A DNA stretch of 64,000 nt from RBG-16-64-13 sp963718375 (GTDB lineage: Bacteria; Actinomycetota; Thermoleophilia; RBG-16-64-13): positions 1 to 64,000 of the forward strand of contig CAVQZD010000004.1 in assembly GCA_963718375.1 (NCBI GenBank), written 5' to 3'. Below the pieces are notes generated by a model. That model did not search any database, was not told the DNA's origin, and was given only the letters and a program-made list of their open reading frames with translations. Below are positions 51,683-59,053 of the stretch, in pieces (position 1 is the stretch's first letter; the number at the start of each line of letters is the position of its first letter). The position numbers were made by a program, and so were the translations under genes.

Positions 51683-52639
51683 TCAGTCGTCCCAGAAGAC
51701 CCCGGCGCGATCTGGTGCTTGCGCTTCACGCAGATCTGCGGCCTCCGGGGCCACCCCTCTCTCGTTCATGACCGCCGGCAAGCCGGCGGCCTCCTCGAGC
51801 AGCCGCCTGATGGCCCTCTCACCCTCGGCGCCATAGTCGATGGTGAAGTCGTTCACATATAGTTCGATGTGTTGGCCGCAGACCAGCGGGTCCATCTCCT
51901 GCGAGTGTTCGCGCACGTAGCCGGCACTCGCCTCCGGGTCCGCGCGCGCGAGCTGCACGCTCGCGCGCACCGCGTCATCGACCGCCCTCTTGACCTCTTG
52001 CGCCAACTCCCGGCGCACGGCTATGCCGCCCAGCGGCAGCGGCAGACCGGCGTAGTCCTCCCACCACACGCCCAGGTCGATCAGACAGCGCAGCCCGTAA
52101 GAGCCGTACGTGAACCTTCCCTCGTGGATGATCACGCCGGCATCCACCTCGCCTGCCGCGACGGCCGGCATTATCCGGTCGAACGGCATCACAATGGGGC
52201 GCCCGAGTCCGCCGGCGAACAGGTCGACCAGTAGCGCCGCCGTGGTGAGCTCACCCGGCACCGCGACCCTGGCCCGCGACAGGGAGTCCGCGAGCGCGGT
52301 CACCCTACGCACATCCGACGCCGGAGACAACCCCGACAGCTTGGGCGCGACCACCAAGGGTCCGCAACCTCGCCCCAGAGCGCCACCGGAGTGGAGCAGC
52401 GCATAGCGATCCCGCAGACGCGAGAAAGCGTGTATGGATACCTTGACCACGTCCGCCTTGCCACCGAGCGCCAACTGATTGAGCGCATCGATGTCCTCGA
52501 GCCGCTCCTCCACAGGGGGAGCACCCGCCACCAGTCCGTGGACCCAGGCGTGGAAGATGAAGGTGTCGTTGGGGCAGGGTGAATAGGCCAGCACGAGTGG
52601 CCCACTTACAGCCCCGACGCCATTGTTGCGAGCAGCCAT
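51683..52639 (-). CDS. mqnD: 1,4-dihydroxy-6-naphthoate synthase (MqnD)
   Basis: 318 residues of the MqnA/MqnD periplasmic-binding-like fold. SPCPNDTFIFHAWVHGLVAG near residue 20 is the family signature, with ALNQLALGGKADVVKVSIHA and VPGELTTAALLVDLFAGG. MqnD acts on cyclic de-hypoxanthinyl futalosine to give 1,4-dihydroxy-6-naphthoate in the futalosine route to menaquinone. It is adjacent to the futalosine hydrolase gene (4-base gap), so these two pathway steps are co-encoded. Menaquinone here suggests respiration in an anaerobe. Confidence 0.92.
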   Translation of the reverse strand: MAARNNGVGAVSGPLVLAYSPCPNDTFIFHAWVHGLVAGAPPVEERLEDIDALNQLALGGKADVVKVSIHAFSRLRDRYALLHSGGALGRGCGPLVVAPKLSGLSPASDVRRVTALADSLSRARVAVPGELTTAALLVDLFAGGLGRPIVMPFDRIMPAVAAGEVDAGVIIHEGRFTYGSYGLRCLIDLGVWWEDYAGLPLPLGGIAVRRELAQEVKRAVDDAVRASVQLARADPEASAGYVREHSQEMDPLVCGQHIELYVNDFTIDYGAEGERAIRRLLEEAAGLPAVMNERGVAPEAADLREAQAPDRAGVFWDD

Positions 52640-52643
52640 CGGT

Positions 52644-53525
52644 CTACTCGCCCGCCTTTGAGGTCTCCCGTGCCGCCACCAAGGCCAGTGCGGCGCGCCC
52701 GGCCGCGGCCACGGCTTCCTCCACTTGCCAGGACTGTCTGTCCCGGTCGCCGACGAGGTTGCTGATGCCCCTCACCTCCAAAAAGGGCACGCCATAGAGG
52801 GCACAAACGTGGGCCGCTGCCGCGCCTTCCATCGATTCCGCCAAAGCTCCCCACCGCTCTCGGGCCAGGCGCGCCTCGTCATCTCGCCCGGTGACGGTCG
52901 AAGAAGTCACACACGGCCCCTGCCAGACAGAGGGCATGCCCGCGGCGGTCAGCATCCCCGCGGCCCACTCGACCAGTCCCGGATCTATCGCGAAGACGCC
53001 CCCCAGCTCGATCCCGTTCACCTCCGCGATGGGCAGACCGAGCTCGGCGGCCGCTATCCACCCGCACGGACTGGAGCTGCCGGAGTCGGAGTACGCTTCT
53101 TGAGTGGCGATGACCACGTCCCCGGGCTGGACCGACTGCGAAGCGTCACCGGCGAAGGCGCCTGCGATGCCCGTCTGCAGAACGAGTCCGGGTCGCACGG
53201 CCATACCCTGTAGCAGGCAGGTCAGCGTCACTGCCGTGTTCACCTTGTCGCACCCGCTCACCGCTAGGACAACCCTCACCGCCGGCGGGTCGCTCTGCGC
53301 CCTCCGCGCCCCCTCGACGTGAGCAACCGTGATCTCTCCCACGTGCACGGTCTTGCCTGCCACTCGGTAGCGTCTGGGGTGTGCCAGCGCCGCCAAGACC
53401 GGCGCCGCTTCGAGGTCCGTCGCCGCGAGCACTACCGTCCCACAACCCTGGGTGGCCTCGCTCACGGCCGCACAGCCCTCAAGCGCCACGGCTTGTCCGG
53501 GCTCCTCCGGTACCCTAGCCCTCAT
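52644..53525 (-). CDS. mqnB: Futalosine hydrolase (MqnB)
   Basis: 293 residues from ATG 53525; the longer open frame upstream would overlap the next gene. It has the nucleoside-phosphorylase-like fold with VLQTGIAGAFAGDASQSVQP, ATQEAYSDSGSSSPCGWIAA and the conserved active-site region ALAESMEGAAAAHVCALYGV followed by PFLEVRGISNLVGDRDRQSW. It removes hypoxanthine from futalosine. Length (typical 220-240) is exceeded by about 50 residues at the N-terminus, which may include a late start. Other adenosylhomocysteine-nucleosidase-like enzymes are alternatives, but the mqnD neighbour supports this call. Confidence 0.85.
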   Translation of the reverse strand: MRARVPEEPGQAVALEGCAAVSEATQGCGTVVLAATDLEAAPVLAALAHPRRYRVAGKTVHVGEITVAHVEGARRAQSDPPAVRVVLAVSGCDKVNTAVTLTCLLQGMAVRPGLVLQTGIAGAFAGDASQSVQPGDVVIATQEAYSDSGSSSPCGWIAAAELGLPIAEVNGIELGGVFAIDPGLVEWAAGMLTAAGMPSVWQGPCVTSSTVTGRDDEARLARERWGALAESMEGAAAAHVCALYGVPFLEVRGISNLVGDRDRQSWQVEEAVAAAGRAALALVAARETSKAGE

Positions 53526-53548
53526 CAGCGGCCCACCTCTCGAGCGTC

Positions 53549-54955
53549 CTACTTCTTTGGAGCCCTGCCGTCCAACTCGATGATCTGGCCCCTGGCCGGG
53601 ACCACTACCTCGAAATGCAGCTTCTCCTCGAGCAGTCCTTTCAACGTCTGCGAGGCCGCAGTCTCTCCGTGCGTGACCACTGTCAGCCTGGGGGGCTTGA
53701 AGTTCGAGGCCCACTCCAGGAGTTGCCCCTGGTCGGCGTGCGCCGAAAGGCCCTCTATGTCGTCGATGTGCGCCTTGACCGTCACATCTTCGCCGAACAG
53801 CTTGACCTGTTTCGCCCCCTCCAGGAGTCGACGACCCATCGTGCCCTGAGCCTGGAAGCCGACCATCACTATGTGGGCTTCGGGCCGCCAGAGGTTGTGC
53901 TTGAGATGGTGACGGATCCTGCCCGCTTCGGCCATGCCACTCGCGGAGATAATTACTACTCCTCTCTTGCCGTTCAGCGCCCGCGACTCTTCCACGGTCT
54001 GGGTGTAATGCAACTGCGCGAAGTCGAAGATGCCCCCGGGCTCCAGGATGATCTTGCGGGCCTCGTCGTCGAAGAGCTCCGCGTGATCGCGGAAGATCTC
54101 GGTCGCCCGAGAGGCCAAGGGGCTATCGACGTACACGGGCATCTGGAGCCCACGCTCGTCCATGATCTCGCGCAGGAAATAGAGGATCTCCTGCGTCCTA
54201 CCCACGGCGAAGGCCGGGATGATGACATTGCCACCAGAGCTCTTGGCATCCTCCAATATGGCTGCCAGCTCGTCCTTGGGGTCGCCGCCGTTGTTCCTGT
54301 GCATTCGGTCGCCGTAGGTGGACTCCATCACCAGATAGTCTGTCTGCACAAGCGCCTCGGGATCTCGGATGATCGGCTGGTCCGGCTGGCCGATGTCACC
54401 GCTGAAGAGCACCTCGATGCTCTCGCCGCCGTCCTCCAGCTGAAGCGCCACGAATGCGGAGCCCAGGATATGGCCGGCATCGTGAAACGTGACCGACACC
54501 CCCTTCGCGAGCTCCATAGGCGCGGAGTACTTGGCCGGCTTGAACAGAGGCAGGGTCTGCTTGGCGTCGTCTTGGTCGTAGAGGGGCTCCACAGCCTCCC
54601 GGCCGGCGCGCTCAGCCTTGCGGGTACGCCACTCCGACTCCATCTCTTGTATGTAGGCCGAGTCGAGCAGCATGATCTCAGCCAGGTCGCAGGTGGCCGG
54701 CGTGGCATAGATAGGACCGTCAAACCCCTCTTTCACCAATCGGGGCAACCGGCCGGAGTGATCTATGTGAGCGTGCGTGAGCACCACGAAGTCGATCGCG
54801 CGCGGGTCGAAGGGAAAGGGTTCGAAGTTCTGCTGAAACTCCTTGGTGCTTCCCTGGAACATCCCGCAGTCGACCAAGAAGCGGGTCTCACCGACCCCGA
54901 CCACGTAGCAGGAACCTGTGACTTCGTGAGCCGCCCCACACACTTGAATGAACAT
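53549..54955 (-). CDS. Metallo-beta-lactamase/beta-CASP RNA-processing family protein
   Basis: 468 residues. ETRFLVDCGMFQGSTKEFQQ, the zinc motif FVVLTHAHIDHSGRLPRLVK, the beta-CASP segments LFSGDIGQPDQPIIRDPEAL and VMESTYGDRMHRNNGGDPKD, then IIPAFAVGRTQEILYFLREI and the RMMBL-type C-terminal motif IDDIEGLSAHADQGQLLEWA. Families of this type include CPSF-73/YsdA-like exo/endonucleases. The exact activity is unknown; RNA processing is a family-level guess. It is divergent from acs with about 200 bases between the starts. Confidence 0.9.
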   Translation of the reverse strand: MFIQVCGAAHEVTGSCYVVGVGETRFLVDCGMFQGSTKEFQQNFEPFPFDPRAIDFVVLTHAHIDHSGRLPRLVKEGFDGPIYATPATCDLAEIMLLDSAYIQEMESEWRTRKAERAGREAVEPLYDQDDAKQTLPLFKPAKYSAPMELAKGVSVTFHDAGHILGSAFVALQLEDGGESIEVLFSGDIGQPDQPIIRDPEALVQTDYLVMESTYGDRMHRNNGGDPKDELAAILEDAKSSGGNVIIPAFAVGRTQEILYFLREIMDERGLQMPVYVDSPLASRATEIFRDHAELFDDEARKIILEPGGIFDFAQLHYTQTVEESRALNGKRGVVIISASGMAEAGRIRHHLKHNLWRPEAHIVMVGFQAQGTMGRRLLEGAKQVKLFGEDVTVKAHIDDIEGLSAHADQGQLLEWASNFKPPRLTVVTHGETAASQTLKGLLEEKLHFEVVVPARGQIIELDGRAPKK

Positions 54956-55162
54956 CTGACCTCCCCAAAGGGTTACCCGTCCTTCGCCGGTGCGAGCTCC
55001 GCTTCACACAGGCTATGCGTCATCTCCTACTCTCTCACACCGGTGCTCCCGCGTACCAGAATCCGGCGCATGCCTGTGTTATCATACGGGCGTTTGGCCA
55101 TAGGTCATTGAGCCGTGCAAGGCTCTATCTGTACGTAGAACTCGGCACTCGCGGAGGATAAA

Positions 55163-57118
55163 GTGGCAGAGCAATCCCTGGAAGGAAAGATCTTTGACGT
55201 TCCGGCCGATTTCCAGAAGAAAGCCTGGGTATCGAGCATGGAGCAGTACCAGGAGATGTATCGGCGCTCAATAGAAGACGCCGACGCTTTCTGGGCGGAG
55301 CAGGCAGAGCAGAGACTGCACTGGTTCAAGAAGTGGGATAGGGTCCAGAATCATGACTTCGCCAACGCGAAGATCCGCTGGTTCGAGGGCGGCAAGCTGA
55401 ACGTCTCCTACAACTGCCTCGACAGGCACCTGGAGACCATCCCGGACAAGGTCGCCTATTACTTCGAGGGCGACTCTCCCGAGTCCACCCGCACCATCAC
55501 CTACAAGCAGTTGTGGGAAGAGGTCACCAAGTTCGCCAACGTCCTCAAGAAGAAGGGCGTCAAGAAGGGCGACCGTGTGATCATCTACCTGCCGATGATC
55601 CCCGAGCTCCCTGTGGCCATGCTGGCCTGCTCGCGTATCGGCGCCATCCATTGCGTGGTGTTCGGCGGCTTCTCAGCCGACGCTCTGCGTGACCGCGCCG
55701 TCAACGCCGAAGCCACCGTCATGATCACCGCCGACACCGGCCTGCGTGGTGGTAAGCCCACCCCGCTCAAGACCGCTGCCGACGCCGCCATGGCTGAGAG
55801 CCCCTCGGTCAAGAAGTGCATCATCGTCAAGCACACCGGCGCCGAGATCCCCTGGGTCGAGGGCCGCGACAGCTGGTATCACGAAGAGCTGGCTGCTGCC
55901 GACATCACCACCGATTGCCCGTGCGAGGAGATGGACGCTGAGGATCCGCTTTTCATCCTCTACACCTCCGGTTCCACCGGCAAGCCCAAGGGTGTCATGC
56001 ATACCACCGGTGGCTACCTGCTCTACGGTGCGATGACCCACGAGCTGATCTTCGACTACCATCCCGAGCAGGTCTACTGGTGCACCGCCGACATCGGCTG
56101 GGTCACGGGCCACACGTACATCGTGTACGCTCCGCTGGCCAACGGCGCCACCAGCGTGCTGTTCGAGGGCGTGCCGAGCTACCCCTCTCCCGACCGCTTC
56201 TGGGCTGTTTGCGAGAAGTACAAGGTCAACATCTTCTATACCGCTCCCACCGCTCTGCGCGCCATCGCTCGCGAGGGTGACGACTGGGTCAAGAAGCATG
56301 ACCTGTCTTCGCTGCGTGTGCTGGGCACCGTGGGCGAGCCCATCAACCCCGAAGTCTGGCTCTGGTACCACGGCCTCATCGGCGGCGGACGCTGCCCGAT
56401 CGTGGACACCTACTGGCAGACCGAGACCGGCGGTTTTCTCATCACCCCGTTCCCGGGCGCGATGAAGATCAAGCCGGGTTCAGCTACCCTGCCGTTCTTC
56501 GGCGTCGAGCCCGTCCTGGTGGACGAGAACGGCGAAGAAATCACGGGCGAGGGCGTCGGCAACCTGTGCATGCGTCGGCCTTGGCCGGGCATCATGCGCG
56601 GCGTCTACGGCGACGACCAGCGCTTCTTTGACACATACTTCAGCCAGTACCCGGGTCTGTACTTCACTGGTGACGGTTGCCGTCGCGATGAGGACAGCTA
56701 CCACTGGATCACCGGCCGCGTGGACGACGTCATCAACGTCTCCGGTCACCGCATGGGCACCGCTGAGGTCGAGTCCGCGCTGGTGAGCCACGACTCCGTG
56801 GCCGAGGCCGCCGTGGTCGGCATGCCGCACCCCATCAAGGGTCAGGGCATCTACGCGTACGTCACCCTGAACGTGGGGGTGGAGCCTTCGGACGATCTGA
56901 AGAAAGACCTCATCAAGCACGTGCGTTCGGAGATCGGCCCCATCGCCACTCCCGACGTCATCCAGTGGGCTCCTGGTCTGCCGAAGACCCGCTCGGGCAA
57001 GATCATGCGCCGCATCCTCAAGAAGATCGCCGCCAACGAGATCAACGACCTGGGCGATACCACGACCCTGGCCGATCCGTCGGTGGTCGAGAACTTGGTG
57101 GAGCACCGCCAGCAATAA
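55163..57118 (+). CDS. acs: Acetyl-CoA synthetase (AMP-forming)
   Basis: 651 residues from GTG 55163 with a GGAGG site. The adenylation core motif is FILYTSGSTGKPKGVMHTTG, with TADIGWVTGHTYIVYAPLAN, the A5 motif VDTYWQTETGGFLITPFPGA and LYFTGDGCRRDEDSYHWITG (A7) and GRVDDVINVSGHRMGTAEVE (A8). The C-terminal catalytic lysine region is LPKTRSGKIMRRILKKIAAN, with Lys in the S-G-K-I-M motif, a known acetylation site. It makes acetyl-CoA from acetate, ATP and CoA. Codons are strongly biased toward C/G-ending, suggesting high expression. Ends in a strong terminator. Confidence 0.97.
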   Translation: MAEQSLEGKIFDVPADFQKKAWVSSMEQYQEMYRRSIEDADAFWAEQAEQRLHWFKKWDRVQNHDFANAKIRWFEGGKLNVSYNCLDRHLETIPDKVAYYFEGDSPESTRTITYKQLWEEVTKFANVLKKKGVKKGDRVIIYLPMIPELPVAMLACSRIGAIHCVVFGGFSADALRDRAVNAEATVMITADTGLRGGKPTPLKTAADAAMAESPSVKKCIIVKHTGAEIPWVEGRDSWYHEELAAADITTDCPCEEMDAEDPLFILYTSGSTGKPKGVMHTTGGYLLYGAMTHELIFDYHPEQVYWCTADIGWVTGHTYIVYAPLANGATSVLFEGVPSYPSPDRFWAVCEKYKVNIFYTAPTALRAIAREGDDWVKKHDLSSLRVLGTVGEPINPEVWLWYHGLIGGGRCPIVDTYWQTETGGFLITPFPGAMKIKPGSATLPFFGVEPVLVDENGEEITGEGVGNLCMRRPWPGIMRGVYGDDQRFFDTYFSQYPGLYFTGDGCRRDEDSYHWITGRVDDVINVSGHRMGTAEVESALVSHDSVAEAAVVGMPHPIKGQGIYAYVTLNVGVEPSDDLKKDLIKHVRSEIGPIATPDVIQWAPGLPKTRSGKIMRRILKKIAANEINDLGDTTTLADPSVVENLVEHRQQ

Positions 57119-57145
57119 CGATCGCTGAGCGACACCTGATGCACG

Positions 57146-57175
57146 AAACGGGGCGGCCGCAAGGCCGCCCCGTTT
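57146..57175 (+). terminator. Terminator of acs
   Basis: A 13-bp perfect stem (AAACGGGGCGGCC paired with GGCCGCCCCGTTT) with a 4-base loop, followed by GTTTTC. The same stem sequence recurs at 58879-58908 and a close variant at 62078-62106. Confidence 0.85.
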
Positions 57176-57292
57176 GTTTTCGCCCCAAGTGTCCCCGGTC
57201 GGCCTCGCGCCCCTTCGACTTGGAGAACCGAGTCGGTCACCTATGTCTACCGCGCCGGAGCCCAAATGCCGCGTCGAGGTAAAACATCAGAC

Positions 57293-58018
57293 CTACTCTG
57301 ACTTGAGCTTCTCCAGGGCACCCTCCATGGCTCCCTTGCCCTTCTCGGTCTCGAACCTGACATTGCCTCTCATCTCCGGCCGGACATACTTGTTGCCTGC
57401 CTCGTCGAGTTTGAAGCGCCCGAAGACCGACATGATCATCTGATAGGAGCCAGCCTGTGATGGGTTGGGGTTCTCACACAGGTACAGAACCACATGGTCC
57501 CCCGCCTCCGAATGATCTGCCCCTTCGAACCGGTAGTCCACCAAGCCGTTCTCTATCTGTTCTTCGGTCAGGGACGCGGGGTCGAAGTGGCCCTCCATCT
57601 CCGGAAGGACCTCTCTCAGGGGCACCAACCCGCCGTCCTCGTACACGGTGATCTCGTCGGCAGGGTCTCCCTTGTAGGCCTTCTGCACTTTCACCGTGAG
57701 GATGCGCGCCGCAAAATGATCCTCATAGACATCCTGCGTCGACAGCACCTTCCCCTTAACGATGACGTCAACGTTACCGGCGGCGTTGATATCATCGACC
57801 GTCATGTAGTAGTCCTTCAGCAGGGCGGATGAGTCTACTTCGAAGACGATTCGCCCATCTGACCCGCTCGTGGTGGTCGATGCTGAGTCACCCGTCGATA
57901 TCGACCTCCCGTCCGTATCGGTGGCGTCAGCATCTGGACTGCAACCACCGCTCGCCATCACCAGAAGTCCAAGGACTGCAGTGACACTTATCGCCTTCAG
58001 CAACATATCGGTTCTCAT
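57293..58018 (-). CDS. Lipoprotein of unknown function
   Basis: 241 residues. The signal peptide contains LKAISVTAVLGLLVMASGGC with a lipobox Cys, then a Ser/Thr/Asp-rich linker (GDSASTTTSGSDGR) and a compact domain with DINAAGNVDVIVKGKVLSTQ and TVKVQKAYKGDPADEITVYE. This order of a beta-rich domain with a K-G-D-P motif is common in exported actinobacterial and firmicute proteins annotated as hypothetical. Function unknown; probably attached to the outer face of the membrane. Monocistronic. Confidence 0.75.
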   Translation of the reverse strand: MRTDMLLKAISVTAVLGLLVMASGGCSPDADATDTDGRSISTGDSASTTTSGSDGRIVFEVDSSALLKDYYMTVDDINAAGNVDVIVKGKVLSTQDVYEDHFAARILTVKVQKAYKGDPADEITVYEDGGLVPLREVLPEMEGHFDPASLTEEQIENGLVDYRFEGADHSEAGDHVVLYLCENPNPSQAGSYQMIMSVFGRFKLDEAGNKYVRPEMRGNVRFETEKGKGAMEGALEKLKSE

Positions 58019-58079
58019 GTGCCCCCCTTGTCTATAGACAGAAGCACGGGAATACCTTCAGCGCATATTGCCGGCTTCA

Positions 58080-58724
58080 CTAATACAGGTAGTTGATGCC
58101 GTTCAGATCATCCAGCCCGCAATGGCTGACTCCGCTATGAACAGTAGACTGATTCATGATGGCGCTCATGTTGTTGTCCTCATGCCACAGACCCATGGCG
58201 TGACCCATCTCGTGGGCGACACAGCCCTTCTTGTTCCAGTAGTTGTCATACGAAGCGTCCAGTTTGATCTGCGCCCAGACCCAGTCCGTCGACCAAGGAC
58301 TCACCTGCGTGGATTGTCTGAACATGTAGGTAATAGCCCAGAAGCCGGAATGGGTCGTGGAGTACTGGTAGATGTCCATACGGCTCGATGACTTTGTGTA
58401 GGTGCGCGTGTAGTAGATAGGCGTCCAAGTCAGGCCTGGTTCCGTGCTGGTGTGAACCCAATCGTACATGGCCTGGTTTATAGTGCCCGCGTAGTCCGTC
58501 GCGCTTGAGTCGATCCAGTACTTCTGACCCGAGACGCCGTAGACCAGCTTGTGCCCACTGTATGTTTGGTAAGCGAACGCGACGGGCGCTACGAACGCTG
58601 AAGCGATAATAAGGCCTAGCGCGACGCTGGCGATCACGGACCTCTTAGCCCACCCGCAGCCTCTCTGACCCATCAGTGCAGCAGGTCTCAAGATCTCACC
58701 CCCTTCAATGGTGGAGTCGCTCAT
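58080..58724 (-). CDS. Secreted matrixin-like zinc metalloprotease
   Basis: 214 residues from ATG 58724, preceded by GGAGG; a start at 58736 is possible but less well spaced. The N-terminal hydrophobic region (RSVIASVALGLIIASAFVAP, ending AFA) is a signal peptide after a basic stretch. The catalytic zinc site is GCVAHEMGHAMGLWHEDNNM, the H-E-x2-H-x2-G-x2-H metzincin pattern, with AIMNQ after it as the Met-turn region. It likely cleaves extracellular protein; substrate unknown. It is flanked by terminators and may be separately regulated. Confidence 0.85.
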   Translation of the reverse strand: MSDSTIEGGEILRPAALMGQRGCGWAKRSVIASVALGLIIASAFVAPVAFAYQTYSGHKLVYGVSGQKYWIDSSATDYAGTINQAMYDWVHTSTEPGLTWTPIYYTRTYTKSSSRMDIYQYSTTHSGFWAITYMFRQSTQVSPWSTDWVWAQIKLDASYDNYWNKKGCVAHEMGHAMGLWHEDNNMSAIMNQSTVHSGVSHCGLDDLNGINYLY

Positions 58725-58878
58725 GATCGCCTCCATCTTGCCAGAGCCACCATGTCCGCCAGCTAGGACTTTAGGTGTAGATTGGCGCGTCCTACGAGCG
58801 TCGCGACGCGTGGACAACGCAGCTTGTTGGCCAAACACCTTGGCCGGAACTCGGGCGCGCCTCATACTGCCGAAGCAC

Positions 58879-58908
58879 AAACGGGGCGGCCGCATGGCCG
58901 CCCCGTTT
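58879..58908 (-). terminator. Terminator-like hairpin upstream of matrixin gene
   Basis: A stem identical to the acs terminator stem (AAACGGGGCGGCC with GGCCGCCCCGTTT) and a 4-base loop. It lies between the 804-residue gene and the matrixin gene, so it may act as a second terminator or be a repeat element. Confidence 0.6.
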
Positions 58909-58981
58909 GTCTGCCACCACTTGTGCCGACGTCACAGAACTCGTGTCTTATGCACCCAAGCGGTCGCCGGCAAAAAAAGAT

Positions 58982-59018
58982 GGGCCCGGGACGGCGCATG
59001 AAGCGCCCTCCCGGGCCC
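58982..59018 (-). terminator. Terminator of the 804-residue secreted protein gene
   Basis: A long stem (GGGCCCGGGA and GGCGC pairing across 58982-59018 with one mismatch and a 5-base loop) lies just after the stop codon. On the - strand it is followed by a run of seven T, a classical rho-independent terminator. Confidence 0.9.
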
Positions 59019-59053
59019 GCGTCGAGCTTCAGCAGCTCAGCGATCGATAGTCA